Source: Ciona savignyi
Taxonomy: Eukaryota > Chordata > Ascidiacea > Phlebobranchia > Cionidae
Assembly: GCA_000149265.1 (NCBI GenBank)
Contig: CH003106.1
Span: forward strand, 1,547,857-1,611,856
DNA: 64,000 nt
Reading direction: 5' to 3'
Part shown: positions 1 to 12,100 of the stretch, in pieces
Position numbering within the stretch: position 1 is the first letter of the stretch
How the letters are laid out: every line of letters begins with the position of its first letter
Program-made: the position numbers and the translations under genes
The notes under the pieces: generated by a model
Databases searched by the model: none
Told to the model about the DNA's origin: nothing
What the model saw: only the letters and a program-made list of their open reading frames with translations

Positions 1-224
1 CTTTAAGGTATTTTTTTAAACTTGTCCGAACGTCATAAAGGGGTAGGGCCCATGTATGTCCAGCGAAAAACTGACATAGATATTAAAAACACATTCTATC
101 GAAGCGAATAAGACATGGGTCAAGAAATCTACAAAAATACTTGACGGGAGAACTGCACAGTTTGTGGAGGCTATTTTCTGATTAACTGCTATGAGCAAGA
201 ACATAATCTTATGCTTTTTAATAG

Positions 225-2782
225 GTTTGGATCACAGCTGCTGCGCAAGTGACTTACTCCACAACAATTGGAAACGGGATTTTGATGTTTCTTGCAAGTT
301 GCAACAAACGAAATCAGAACTTTTGCAAGTAAACTTGCCTGTTGAGACGTTTGAAAAAAGCTCAACTGTTTCTACTGTTTAATTTCAGAGACGCACTTAT
401 CATCGGAGCAGCAAATGCCCTCACGAGTTTTATCAGTGGCCTTGCAGTTTTCTCTTCCCTTGGATTTTTAGCTACGAAACTTGTAGGTTTACTGTAATTA
501 TGTCCTTGATACGTTATCTACTACAGAAACCATGTAAGGGTCTTTATAGTATAAAGGATTAGTTTGCTAATTAGATAAATGCGATAATTAGAAATTATAG
601 TATAAAGGATTAGTTTGCTAATTAGATAATGCGTTAGCGTTAGCATATGTATACATCTCGTAATATCCTTTACCACCAAAAAGTCAACAGAACACTACGA
701 TGGCAGCAGTAGCTTCATCTGGTCCCGGCCTTGTGTTTATCGCCTACCCACAGAGCATCTCACTTCTTCCCTTCCCACAAGTTTGGAGTTTTCTATTCTT
801 CCTGATTTTGCTTTTATTGGGCTTCGATTCCCAGGTATGCCAATGTTTATAATTTTTTAAAATACAATAGGACAGTGTAGGAAATGGGTATATGCATTAT
901 GCAATCACTTAATAAGCATTAGGCGATTAGGAATGCATTGTTTTCGACAGTTGTATGGAATGTTTCTGCCTATATGGATACTTAGCATATGTATTGATCA
1001 ATGTATTTACTAAAAATGAAATCATTGATTGTACTTCCTCCGGTATTCTTATGTTTATTTTTCTGTGTAACGCTGATAAAAACGCGCGTCGGCAGATATT
1101 TGAAAAAAACGTTGTCAAATGTTAAATCGAGTACCTTATCGATTTTACAAACACTTTAAGGGGAACACCAAAATGAAAACCATTTTATACTTTGTGGTTA
1201 GCTTATGAGTTTGTTAGCCAATATCTTGGAACTGGATTAGAAAAATACTCAACTTTTGAGTAAATTGAATAAGTACAAAAGTTTATTCTACTTTACACTG
1301 AAAAATATTTGAAATATGGCATTTAAACATAATTATAAAGCTTTAATTTCTGTTGAACATTTAAACCAATACTTACCAAAATTCGCATATAATTCGGCAA
1401 AGCCGCTATCAAACCTGCAATTCTTGTGAACCAACAAGAACATACATTTAACGCAGTAAATTGAAAACAACTTTACCTTGATTGTAACTTGGGTACCCAA
1501 AAGTTTTTTGCTTGCAGAAACAAGTTGGAATATACATTTTTTTGTATAATGTATATGCTTATTTTACTATTTCTTTGTTTTGTTGTCAAAGTTTTACATC
1601 ACTACTGCCGTGGTTTGTCTACCATCTGTGTGCTGTTTTCCATTATATACGTTTCTGTATCTCTTTTCCATTATATACTTTTTCTGTGCCTTCTATTATA
1701 TATATACAGTATATATATATATATATATATACCTTTATTATATTTGCATAAAGTGACATGCTTTTGTTCTAATTTGGGTTTGTATGTTTTATTTTCAGTT
1801 TGTCCAAGTTGAGTATTTGGTGAACTTTTTTATTGATGGTTCAAAACGAATACGTTCTTGGCGGTGGAATAGGGAAATTCTTGGAGCACTATTCTGTTTT
1901 TTTAATTTCTTAATTGGCCTTTCAATGGTGTCCGAGGTAAGCATAGTGGTGTGTAAGTTTGCTGGTTTAAGAATGTATTTGAACAAAACAGATGATTTTA
2001 AAAACGTTCCCATGCATTCAAGTTATGTCCTACCATTTACAACGGCTATGATTCTTTGCATGCATTTTTTAAAATAACCTTTACCTTGTTTTTCAGGGTG
2101 GAATATATGTGTTTGAGATTTTCAACCGGTACGGTTTTGCTGGATGGTGCACTTTTCTATTGTGCGGCTGCGAACTAGTTGCGATCTCGTGGTTCTATGG
2201 ACTAGATATCCACTTCAAGGAGATCGAAAGTATGATTGGTACTACCAGGGGAAAATTCTTGTTAAAAATGTCCTGGAAATTTATATCACCCGTGATATGC
2301 ATGGTGAGAATTAACACATACTCAATACCAATTTATTTTACAAAAAAAGTAAATTACAAATGAGCGGACTGTTATAAACAACGATGTATCCTCTTTAGGT
2401 TGCTGTCGGCTTTTATCTTTCTGGATTTAAATTGCTAAAGATCGGCAGCTACTTATATCTCCCGTGGGCTCAATGTCTAGCACACCTTGTTAGTGTTAGC
2501 ACGGTTATTGCCATACCAGTATACGCAGTTTATATTAAACTCAAGTCCGGCAAATCATTTGCACAGGTGGGATATTTAAGCATATCTATCAAAGGGATAC
2601 TTTTATGTGTGATTTTATTTTTCAGTTTTAACACAAGCTGAATTGAGTTTTACACTTGTTAAAGATTAAAAAGAAAAATTTCAATTTTGATAACAAACGT
2701 TTTTTAGCTGAGAAGAAATTTACCTGAAGACAAGATCTCTGAGGTTCAAAGAGATGAAGCAATGCCACTTGAAAATATTTAA
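225..2782 (+). CDS. SLC6 family Na+/Cl- dependent neurotransmitter-type transporter, 3' portion
   Basis: Exons read as 225-328, 389-482, 691-834, 1799-1936, 2097-2303, 2399-2566 and 2708-2782 (TAA). All have GT-AG borders and compatible phases. The first exon starts in mid-protein, so the 5' half (TM1-TM5) lies outside the window. The peptide follows SLC6 order from TM6: [15 protein letters not shown] before TM7, [22 protein letters not shown] in TM8 (the Asp-Ser pair belongs to the Na2 site in this family), GGIYVFEIF, then AISWFYGLD and ESMIG. It ends in a short hydrophilic tail, [13 protein letters not shown] to LENI. DSQF-x-VE and WFYG-D favour the GABA/taurine/betaine-like branch over the glycine branch, but the substrate cannot be set. 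The product would be a plasma-membrane symporter coupling a small amino-acid-like solute to Na+ and Cl-. The 482/691 junction is the least certain because the TM7-TM8 loop is short. Confidence 0.9.
545..629. repeat. local direct duplication in SLC6 intron
   Basis: A 34-bp stretch beginning tatagtataaaggattag at 545 is repeated almost exactly at 596, giving a 51-bp period. It lies in the intron between the exons ending at 482 and starting at 691. It is a recent local duplication with no coding content. Confidence 0.85.
1694..1732. repeat. AT dinucleotide microsatellite
   Basis: Pure TA/AT repeat interrupted by one 'cag', inside the SLC6 intron that ends at 1798. Confidence 0.9.
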
Positions 2783-3925
2783 GCTGTGAAATATGCGCTT
2801 AATTGTATTTAGTTAATTATAGATTGCTTCTTGTTGAAAGGATTAGCCTATAATTCTATATTTTTGTTAGTCCCTTGCTTTGTTCCAAATGGTATATCCA
2901 TACACAAGTCGCCTTGTTCTTGACAAAATATAATTGGGTTATTCAGTATTATACAAAGAAATCGGTTGTACAATGGTCAGGGGAGCAATTTTTATAGAAT
3001 AGCCCAAAATTGAAATGATGAAGTTTACTGTATTTCTTTTATTAAATTTTAAGTATGGTCCCATGTTAAGTAATCAATCTAAACTTTGGTCTTAAAGTGG
3101 TCCCAATAAATTTCATCATTAGACAACTTAGTTATTTAAACAGGTTATATAAGAAAACTAAAAAAACATCTTATTTATACAACACAAACTGCAAAAGGTC
3201 CGGTAAAACTGTGTATCACGGATAACCTGTGGATTGCCCGTGTGATGTTTTTTTCCATTTACGGAAATAAAACATAAACAACTTAACCCCTAACACCAAT
3301 CATTCTCATCCGCAGCATTTGCTGTATACCTGTAGCTAATAAATAAACTTAATTTTCTGTTCTTAAAATTTCTTAAGACCTATGTGTTTAGAATCTTAGT
3401 AAGTTTAATACACAAATAATTAATAACTATTATTTAAATAAGCTAAACGAGTTGTGTCCGGGCTTTGTGCTTCGTACTACTATTTCCTTGTAAGACATGT
3501 TACCTATATGTATATTCATCTGTGTAAATAGAAAAAAACTATTGGCGTTATTATACCAGCAATCGTCATATTAACTCACGCCCACAGTCGTCTTGTTGGT
3601 ATAAAAAAAATTAATAAAATTATTTAAACAAGATAAATACCTTGATTTAATTAATATAGAACCGGTTGTATAAATAATATACAGGTAATTCGTGACCACA
3701 AAGTAGTCTTAACCCAAGGTTTATATTGCACGTCAATTTCGTTGAAAGTTTCACCATAACATTTCCTGTATTCGTTCAATGTTTCCCTTGTTGTATTACA
3801 AGCATAAATAAACAGAAAATATTGGGTTTTCAAGTTACCTATCCAAACTTGATATCTATATTTTCTAAATGAACCAACCGGGTGACATGGTTACCTACCC
3901 CCATAGTATATTATATACAAAAAGT

Positions 3926-4198
3926 ATAGGATAGGATATTCATGTTTATCCCCGTGAATAGGAAAACCAACGGGGTTAACACACGAGCAATGGTCAGATC
4001 GCCTCGCGCTCATCGTCCAGTTACCGGAGATATTGCAGTATGTTGTATATAATACATTCGTTCCTTTAATTTGGTAGAATCCATTAATCTACTGGGTTTA
4101 GGCAATGTCCGTAAAGTGCCTTGCCCAAGGACTGCTGTATAGCTAGCGAACAGTTTCGCACTTGGACGCACTTAACCGTTAATAGACCAACCGGCCGG
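3926..4198 (-). mobile_element. SINE family A copy (reverse)
   Basis: In reverse orientation it shows the family's 3' end (ggataggatattcatg on the + strand), the conserved core with 'gggttaacacacg' and 'gtccgtaaagtgccttgcccaa', and finally the tRNA-like head ending ccggccgg. Part of the head is deleted. Other copies of the family lie elsewhere in the window. Confidence 0.75.
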
Positions 4199-4604
4199 TA
4201 TAACGTTTGTTGCAAGAAGAAAACTAATGGGCTTCCGAGTTACCAATCCAAACTTAATATACATGTTTTCTGAATAAAGTATTCAAGTTATGAATTTAAC
4301 ATTATAACAGATTTCCCGTTTTTCTGTTTGTAGGGTCATTTTTCATACATACACATTATAATGTATGGCAAATGTCGGTCAAGACTATATATATATTAAT
4401 TAAATTTTAAATTTACAAACATAATTTAAGATTAATGTAGCTTACAAATCATTATTGACCGCATGGAATGAAAGGTTATTATAACACATATTCAGGTAAA
4501 CATGAATATACAAAAAGCTAAAATTCGTAGATATGTACAGAAGGCTAAAATCCGTAACACTTGGTTACCTCGTGAATTTCTCTGATCCAATTTACATAGA
4601 ATTG

Positions 4605-4885
4605 TCCGGCCGTCGCCTTTTAATCGAAAGGTTGCAGGTGCGTAACTGGTCGCTAGCTAGTCGGTTGTGTCCTTGGGCAAGGCTTTTTACGGACATTGCC
4701 TGAACCCAGCGGATTAATGGGTTCTATCAAATTGAAGGAACGTGGGTATCATATACAACACACTGCAATAGCTCCGGTAACCGACGATTGGCGCGAGGTG
4801 ATCTGACGATTGCCCGTGTGATAACCCCCTTGGTTTTCCCATTCACGGCGATAAAGATGAATATCCTATCGGACTATCCTATCCT
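4605..4885 (+). mobile_element. SINE family A copy (forward)
   Basis: Forward copy: head remnant gtccggccgtcgcc, B-box-like ggttgcaggtgcgtaactgg, core ctagtcggttgtgtccttgg, and a tail ending in repeated 'atcctatcct'. Part of the A-box region is deleted. It lies head-on to the reverse copy 400 bp upstream. Confidence 0.78.
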
Positions 4886-5156
4886 AATTTTTCACTGTGG
4901 ACCCAAACCCTATTAGCTAACACCACCAGAAGATTTTCATTGACTGGACATTTTCTTTCGTATTGTATAAAGCGTAAATGTGACTGATTACTAACTAGGG
5001 GAATTTAATAAATTGGGATTTTCCCAAAAAGGGTTAAATGTAGGTTTGGGGCATACGAATCTTAGTTGTTATTTAAGTTCTATATTTATTTATCTTAGTT
5101 TTATGTGTACACCTTATCTATACGCGCCAAAAGATTGTATTTATATATATCTTCCA

Positions 5157-5359
5157 GAGGGGAAAATGTAAAAGGAGGCAAGAGAAAATGAGAAAAACTA
5201 CACACTAAAATGAATATATCGGCGTTTGGGTAAATGTTAGGGATAAGGTTAGAGGTAAAGTTAGGGTTATTTATGGGGTTGAGCTCAGTGTTTGGGCAGG
5301 ATTAGAACTAGAATTATAATTTTTAGTTTTTTCTTTATTCCTCCTTTTAGTGTTGTCCC
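5157..5359. mobile_element. MITE with aaaaggagg-type terminal inverted repeats
   Basis: The left end reads ggggaaaatgtaaaaggagg. The right end, reverse complemented, reads gggacaacactaaaaggagg. The interior is a run of 'ttagggttagg'-like sequence with no coding capacity. Related copies are seen at 45984-46192 and 49841-50044. The boundaries are approximate and no target duplication was established. Confidence 0.5.
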
Positions 5360-6106
5360 ATCTTCCTTAGGAAATTGGTGGTCAGGGTTAATACGAATAG
5401 AAAAGGGTGGTTGAGATTATGTTGACGACTACGAAAACGGAAGGTTGTAGGGACGATACGGTTTTCTGTATAATTAAAATAATGGGAATAAAAGTAATTT
5501 ACGGGTATACTTATAAAATAATAAACATTACACACTCACCAACTTTGGCTTGGGACGGAAATATACGGTGTCACATAAAAATGTTATGCTATAATCTGTA
5601 CGATAACTGAGTCAAAAAGAAAGGATGTTCTAACATGCGGTCGGTTATGGAGATTATAACACAAACTCCCATTGTTACGTATTTTGGTTATGACGTAATT
5701 TACGATTTATCATAGACATCAATAAAATATTAATGAGTCGAGATATCTTACATATTATATATCGTGTATTTGTAATAACGAAAGGCCTTCGGATTTTTAA
5801 ATTATGTCTCTGTGACTTAGGTTAAAGTACTAACCAGGATTAATAACCATAGTTAAAAACATATTCGCATCTTGAATATTATGTAACTGGTAAGCGATAA
5901 CATTTAACCATTAAATACACGAAAGATTAGCGATTCTGTGTTTACTTTGTAGCTGTTTTTTATCATTTTTATTTGTAGCCGTTGATCCGGTAAATTAACA
6001 AACCGACTATTTAGATTAACTATAAGTGGTAGCTGGTAGGAGTAGGACAAATTTGGTTGGCAGCATTTTTTTGCATTAAAGAAGTAAGAATTGTTTGGAA
6101 TATACA

Positions 6107-9100
6107 ATGGAAGAATCCAAACAAAAACAGTCAGAATCCAAAGTTATAACCAAACACAGAAGAATATGCCAAATCTACCTTTTGAATGGCCAAGAATTTC
6201 GCTGTGAAGTTGACGTAAGTTTCTGGCTTAAAGTGTTATATAGGCCATTTTGTTTACATTACAGATTACAATGACGCAACTGGTGTGGTACTATAATTTC
6301 TGTGATCCAGTCTAAAGAGCTAATTGTATTAAATTCATGGCTGTTTTAATTGTTTTAAATGGAGTTGGTAGCTAGAGTAATAAACACTTGTAGTGTCACC
6401 ACATCTAATAATACTGCAGGGCCAAAAATCTGTGCCAGTAATTCGAGTAACACCTGCGTGTTTACCCGCGTAATGCTTGCCGTGCGAGTAAGAATTTACT
6501 CTTGCAAATAAAAAACTAATTAACGCTTACCGCAACCGTTTCCTAGATACAATTGGCATATAAGGAAAAAATCCTGATCAATGTGACCATTTTTATTATA
6601 CGTGTAGCGTAAGTGTGAATAGCATAAATGCAATGTTCCATCATATTGTTACCGGTACTTTATTTCAAATTCAATTATACGTTTTTGTTGTATATTTATG
6701 CAGAAACAAGCAAATGGATCTGCTTTATTGAAACAAATCTATGATTTACTGAATATATTGGAAAGCGACTACTTTGGATTGTATTTCATGGACCAAACTG
6801 ACCAAAAGTATTGGCTTGAACCCAATAAGTCGATTAAAAAACAAATCAAAAGTAAGCTGGTTTTATTGTATGTGTAACATTTTTAGATATTGTGTAAATA
6901 TTTTTATGTATGGGTATATTTGTTTTCAGAATTAAAAGCATGTGGTTTATAAAACAGTACCATACCGTATATATCAATGTTTAATAACAAAGTTGGACCA
7001 TTTTTAGATAGCTAGAATAATCCAGTTGGTAAATGGTTGTATTGGATTAAGTAGTCTACTATATACAATATATAATCTTTATAGTTTTTATTTTTTATCT
7101 ATAAAAGTTCTGTTAAATCATAAATTCATATATTCGATTAATCAGTTTCATTGTTCAGACGGGCCATGGTCATTTTTCTTCGCCGTCAAATTTTACCCAC
7201 CCGATCCTGCCCAGCTGCATGAGGATATCACCCGCTATTACATGGTTCTTCAGCTGAGGGATGACATTGTTGGAGGAAGGTGAGGCAATTTCTGATTCTT
7301 ATTTGTACATGGTTTTGTAGGTGTGGTATGAAGCAATTGTGTCAAGGAGTAGGGGAAAGTATCTTAAGGATGACGGAAACAACGTCCATCTATAGTCCTT
7401 ATATTTGTACATAGGCTGGGATGGGATAGGATAGGCTATTTATGTTTATCCCTGTGAATGGGAAAACCAAAGGGGTTAACACATAGGCAATTGTCAGTTC
7501 ACCTCACACCCACCGTCAAGTTACCCGAGCTATTGCAGTCTGTTGTGTATGATTAACACATTCTTTTAATGTAGTAGAACCCATTAATCCAATACACATT
7601 ATATACATTGTAAACACAATAAATTGACAAAGTGTGGTTATATTACGCATCATATTTGGGGATGTCTTTTTCAAAGTTTTCTTTAAAATATTTTAATGCA
7701 AAAGTAAGAATCCCAAACAGATTTTTTTTTCGAGTATATAGGTTGTTGATTATGACTTTACAATTATTTATCAAAATTTATACTAATGTAATATTTTTGT
7801 AGCATTAAAAAGAAATTAAGAATGAAATATTTTAGGAGTATTTTGGAGAGGTTTAAAATTCCAGATTAAAAAGTATTGATTTTATATTAAGATTTAGATT
7901 AAAATATATATCTGCATCCTGCATGTATAGTATACATAAATATTGTCAATGATGCAAAAACATCTAATTATACAAGTTCCATGAGAATGAAAGCCTATGT
8001 TGTATTGGATAGCAACATTGTAAAATAATAAGTCCTAAAGTGATCCATCCCCCTTTATTTTTGTACATTTGAATTAATTTTTTTAACCCTTTAAAAACGA
8101 TAAGACCATATTTGTTCTTTTTGACATGTGCTCATTCAAAATGAAAAATCTCCAAAATTTCTAGCCGAAACTGCTAAAGTTTGGTCTCTTTGGAAAGCTA
8201 TATATGATATATCTTTAAAAAACAGCAAAAATAAACATAAGTTTGCATTTGAAGTTTTTTAGTAAAGTTTAGTTGAATTTTATGACTTTTTAGGTTTAAT
8301 TTTGAGGGAATATGATCACAAAAAACGATTTTTTTAATACTACGCTCAAAATGTTTGTTTTATTTAATGTCTCTATGGCAGCAGAATCAGTTTCGCTTCT
8401 TGGGATGTCCCGAATGTGATCTTACCAGTTTTTTTTTACATTTTTGGGGGGGTTTTGAGTATTTTTACGGATATAGTCCGCAATTTGGTTCAAACACTTC
8501 ATTTATAGTTTATTTCAAAGAAAGGTAGTAAGAAAAAAGCAATATGGACTTGAAAGAATATGACGTGGACCCCCAGATAGTGACTTCATCAAAAAATAAA
8601 AATTTCAGAAAGTTTGAAAATTTTATTTCGAACAACTCTAGTGTTGAACATTTTGCTCTAACTATAACACGAAAGGCGCTAGAGCACTACAAAGCGTACT
8701 CGGTTAAAACGCGCAAACTGCGCTAAAACAATCTCGTTTCTAAAGGGTTAAGTGTCTGTGCTGCAAAACTCATATGAAGCATATTTCTTTACACAGTATA
8801 AACATGGTATATTATCTTTTTGAATGACATTGTTGTCCAACAAACCAACATTCTGTTTAACTCCTTGTATTAGACATGAAAATCGCAATATTAGTTTAGT
8901 TAGTTTAGTTATTCATTTTTTTGTCGCAGTATTAAAAAATAGCAAACAAAATCAAATCACGACACAGGAACAGGAAAAGACGGCAAAACGAAATTTAATT
9001 TCAAAAGAATAATTATTTTGCCACACCAGTTTTTAGTTAACTTTACCGCTTTGGGTTCATTTTTGTTTAACATGCATACAGTCTAAATATCTAACTTGTG

Positions 9101-12100
9101 TCAAACCCATTTTTTGCCAACAGCACATTAATTATGCTAATATCCATTCATAGGCTTTCTTAATGCGCTGTTGCCAAAGCCTTTTTACTCATTAAACCTG
9201 TATTTTTATTTATTAGCTCATAATTAGACAGATCAATGTGGTTAATGGACAATATGCCATGTACGGTGCAAGTAATCATGACAGTCATATAAGAGATTAT
9301 ATTGTGTTAATATATATCATCATTAGATACATACTACGTAGGAACCACAGAATTAATGATTGTGTCAATGTGTCCTAAATTATAATTTTATAACCATGCC
9401 GTAATTGGGTTGTTTCATGTTTAAAAGTTTATTTATAGTTGATATTTATTTACCCTTATAAATGGCATGAATGCAAGCTTTTTTATGGATTTAAATATTA
9501 CTGGTAGGATGGTACGGTAGAGTGAATCATTCTTTAATAACAATTGTACTTGTTGTATTTCGATATTTATGCAACCCTTTTTTAGGGTAGAATAACATCT
9601 CCCTAATCTACCTGGTACAGGCATATATGTGGAAAATATGCTGCATATTTCATATTTCTTATATAGCATTTTTCTTAGTAGTGTATGAGCATTCTAATCT
9701 ATTTTCTGTTTTTGGTGTTCTTTTAAAGTTTTATTATCATTTTCAGACTACCATGTTCGTTTGTAACCCATGCGTTACTTGGATCATACGTTGTCCAATC
9801 CGAGCTCGGTGATTTTGATCGCACAGAGATGAGAGGGAACTATGTATCAGAGTTTTCATTTGCACCAAATCAAACAAGGGAACTTGAAGAAAAGGTGATG
9901 GAACTACATAAGACACACAGGTAAAATATGTGTATATTATATATAATTTTTTACTAATTTTTAAAGTTCTAGTGTGACACAGACGAGGCCATTTGTTGTT
10001 ATGCGTGTAGTAACAATATATGATTTTAAAGGAGTATAATTTTGTTTTAGGAATAAGATATTATTTTTTAAGTCTGGGTGTGGCACAGACAAGGGTATTT
10101 GTTGTTATGCATTTACCAATATATGTTTTTAGAGATTTTTAAAGAAATATCATTTTGTTTTATTGTACTGAAAATAGGAATGTCTTAAAGGGCATATATT
10201 TTTTTAGTGATGACATTGTTCATGTTTTTATAAATGTTATTAATACAGACGTCAAACTCCTGCAAAAGCTGAGTTGAACTTTCTTGAAAATGCGAAGAAG
10301 CTTTCCCTTTATGGAGTTGACTTACACATTGCCCAGGTAACCTTTTCTCCTTACAACCTAGGTTGGTTATTCATATTAGATTAGATCATAGAACCTAATC
10401 AGTACTAGGACATGCTTGCAAACCTTTTTCAAAAGATTCAATTTCATAAGTTTTGTGCATCATACAATATGTATTCACCAATGTGTTTTAAATACTGTAG
10501 TTTTGCTGTGTTATCCTACCTTGCTGATTTAAAACAATTCTGCAATTCTATTTTTTAATGTAATAAAGGAACTAAAAAATAAAACTACAAATCCCTCAAA
10601 ATGTATTAAATGATTGATGTCATAATGTAATTGTTTAACTTGATGCCTTTTACAAGTTGAGTTAAAAAATGCTGATAAGTTTAGTTTGTTACTGCCTTTA
10701 CACATAACATAATATAGTTGCTTAATATGGGATGTTTAATTCAGCAGAATTAGATTTTTGTTCTTTTGTAGGTATGTTTCTCTACTAAAAATGCCTGGTC
10801 CTAAAACGATGATTAGGCCTAGTCAGTGTATTTTCATTTCAAAAAAACTTACTAACATAGCACTGTAACTTTGTCTTAGGCTGTTGACAGTCTACCAGCT
10901 TAATGGGCCACTGCACAATGTAAGCCAAACAATGACCTAAAGGCAGAGTACACAATAGACCAATAAAACAGTGGCTTTAAGACTACAAAATGTCAAATAC
11001 AGTTCGTATGTGATTAGTAACCAATACCCACTCTCCTTGCCACTTTATCTCTTTAGAAATATTACAATTACCAAGCACATAAACAACGCAGTGTCTTTCA
11101 AGGGGAATTTCGACGTAACATGTACGATATAGTACCAATTACTAAAAGGAGTAATTTATGCTTCTTGTTTTTGGTTTTCTTGGTTCGTTTAATGAGGTTT
11201 AAATCCAAAAAATGAATGTTTAATTGATTTTGTAAAATACACATGGTATAGAAAGCCCCAAAATGTTCGATTGACAATTTGATATTAAATTTTGTATAAC
11301 ATTGTTGATCTTAGTCGTTAACCTAACTATTTTACTCGGTACTGGTACTTTTATAACAAAACGGAACCGTTATAAAAATTCCACAATGTCCATGTATGTG
11401 TAAACTTCCCATCGTTACAGCAAACAATGTCATGTTTTCCTACTGGTAGTTTGAAAGACTCTGCACCATTAACTTCACACAGCTATTTAAACCTAGATTT
11501 GCAATTGCCAGTTGGCGCCTGTCACATAAACTTTTATCACCACACTGATAACTAAGCGGAAACCTTTTAGAAGTGTTTTGCCACTTTAAGTTATGCATTA
11601 GCAGTCTTCATTACAGTAAGGCTAACTGGATTGGGTTGAATTAATCATGCATTAAGCAAACTTAATGCTGTATGATCCTGTTTACTACTTTATAAACAAC
11701 TTTTACTAAGGGACTGTTTTTTCTATCCACTATAGAATCAGTTAATGGTAAACTAAAGTGTTGTTCGTTATCCAGCAACTACTCTATAAGCATTTTTTAT
11801 TATATGAACAGTAGAAATAAGTTACTGATTAACTGGTAAATTAATTTGTTGTTGTTCGTTAACCGAGTAAATAGTAAAATCAATTTTTATGTGTTAAATA
11901 AAGGAAAAACCAATTATGCACTGGTAAAAGCATAAGCAGTTACTTGGTAACTAATTTGTCTTTTGTTATCCGCCATAAATTCAGTAACTTGGAAAACCGA
12001 TTTGTCGGTAAACCAAAGAAAAACAATATTCAGCACTTCGAAAATTTGTAAGACTTTGTAGCTTGTGTGTTAGTTTTTGTCAATCTTGAATATAAGCAAT

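Larger units (their letters stand above)
2783..6106. other. intergenic spacer between SLC6 and protein 4.1
   Basis: Presumed 3'UTR of the SLC6 gene; an AATAAA at 3105-3110 is the likeliest polyadenylation signal. The rest is AT-rich and holds two oppositely oriented SINE copies and one MITE. I see no convincing coding exon; the short open frames here have no recognisable composition or splice context. Confidence 0.6.

Noticed and set aside
545-629. The repeated 34-bp stretch considered as a CRISPR array.
   Set aside because: Only two copies, in an intron of a eukaryotic gene, with no spacer pattern.
1489-1812. A 107-codon frame spanning the AT microsatellite.
   Set aside because: It is low-complexity intron sequence. 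Only the exon from 1799, in another frame, is coding.
8544-8726. A 60-codon frame in the piggyBac-type element, considered as a transposase remnant.
   Set aside because: No catalytic DDD-type motif or similarity can be seen; too short to call.
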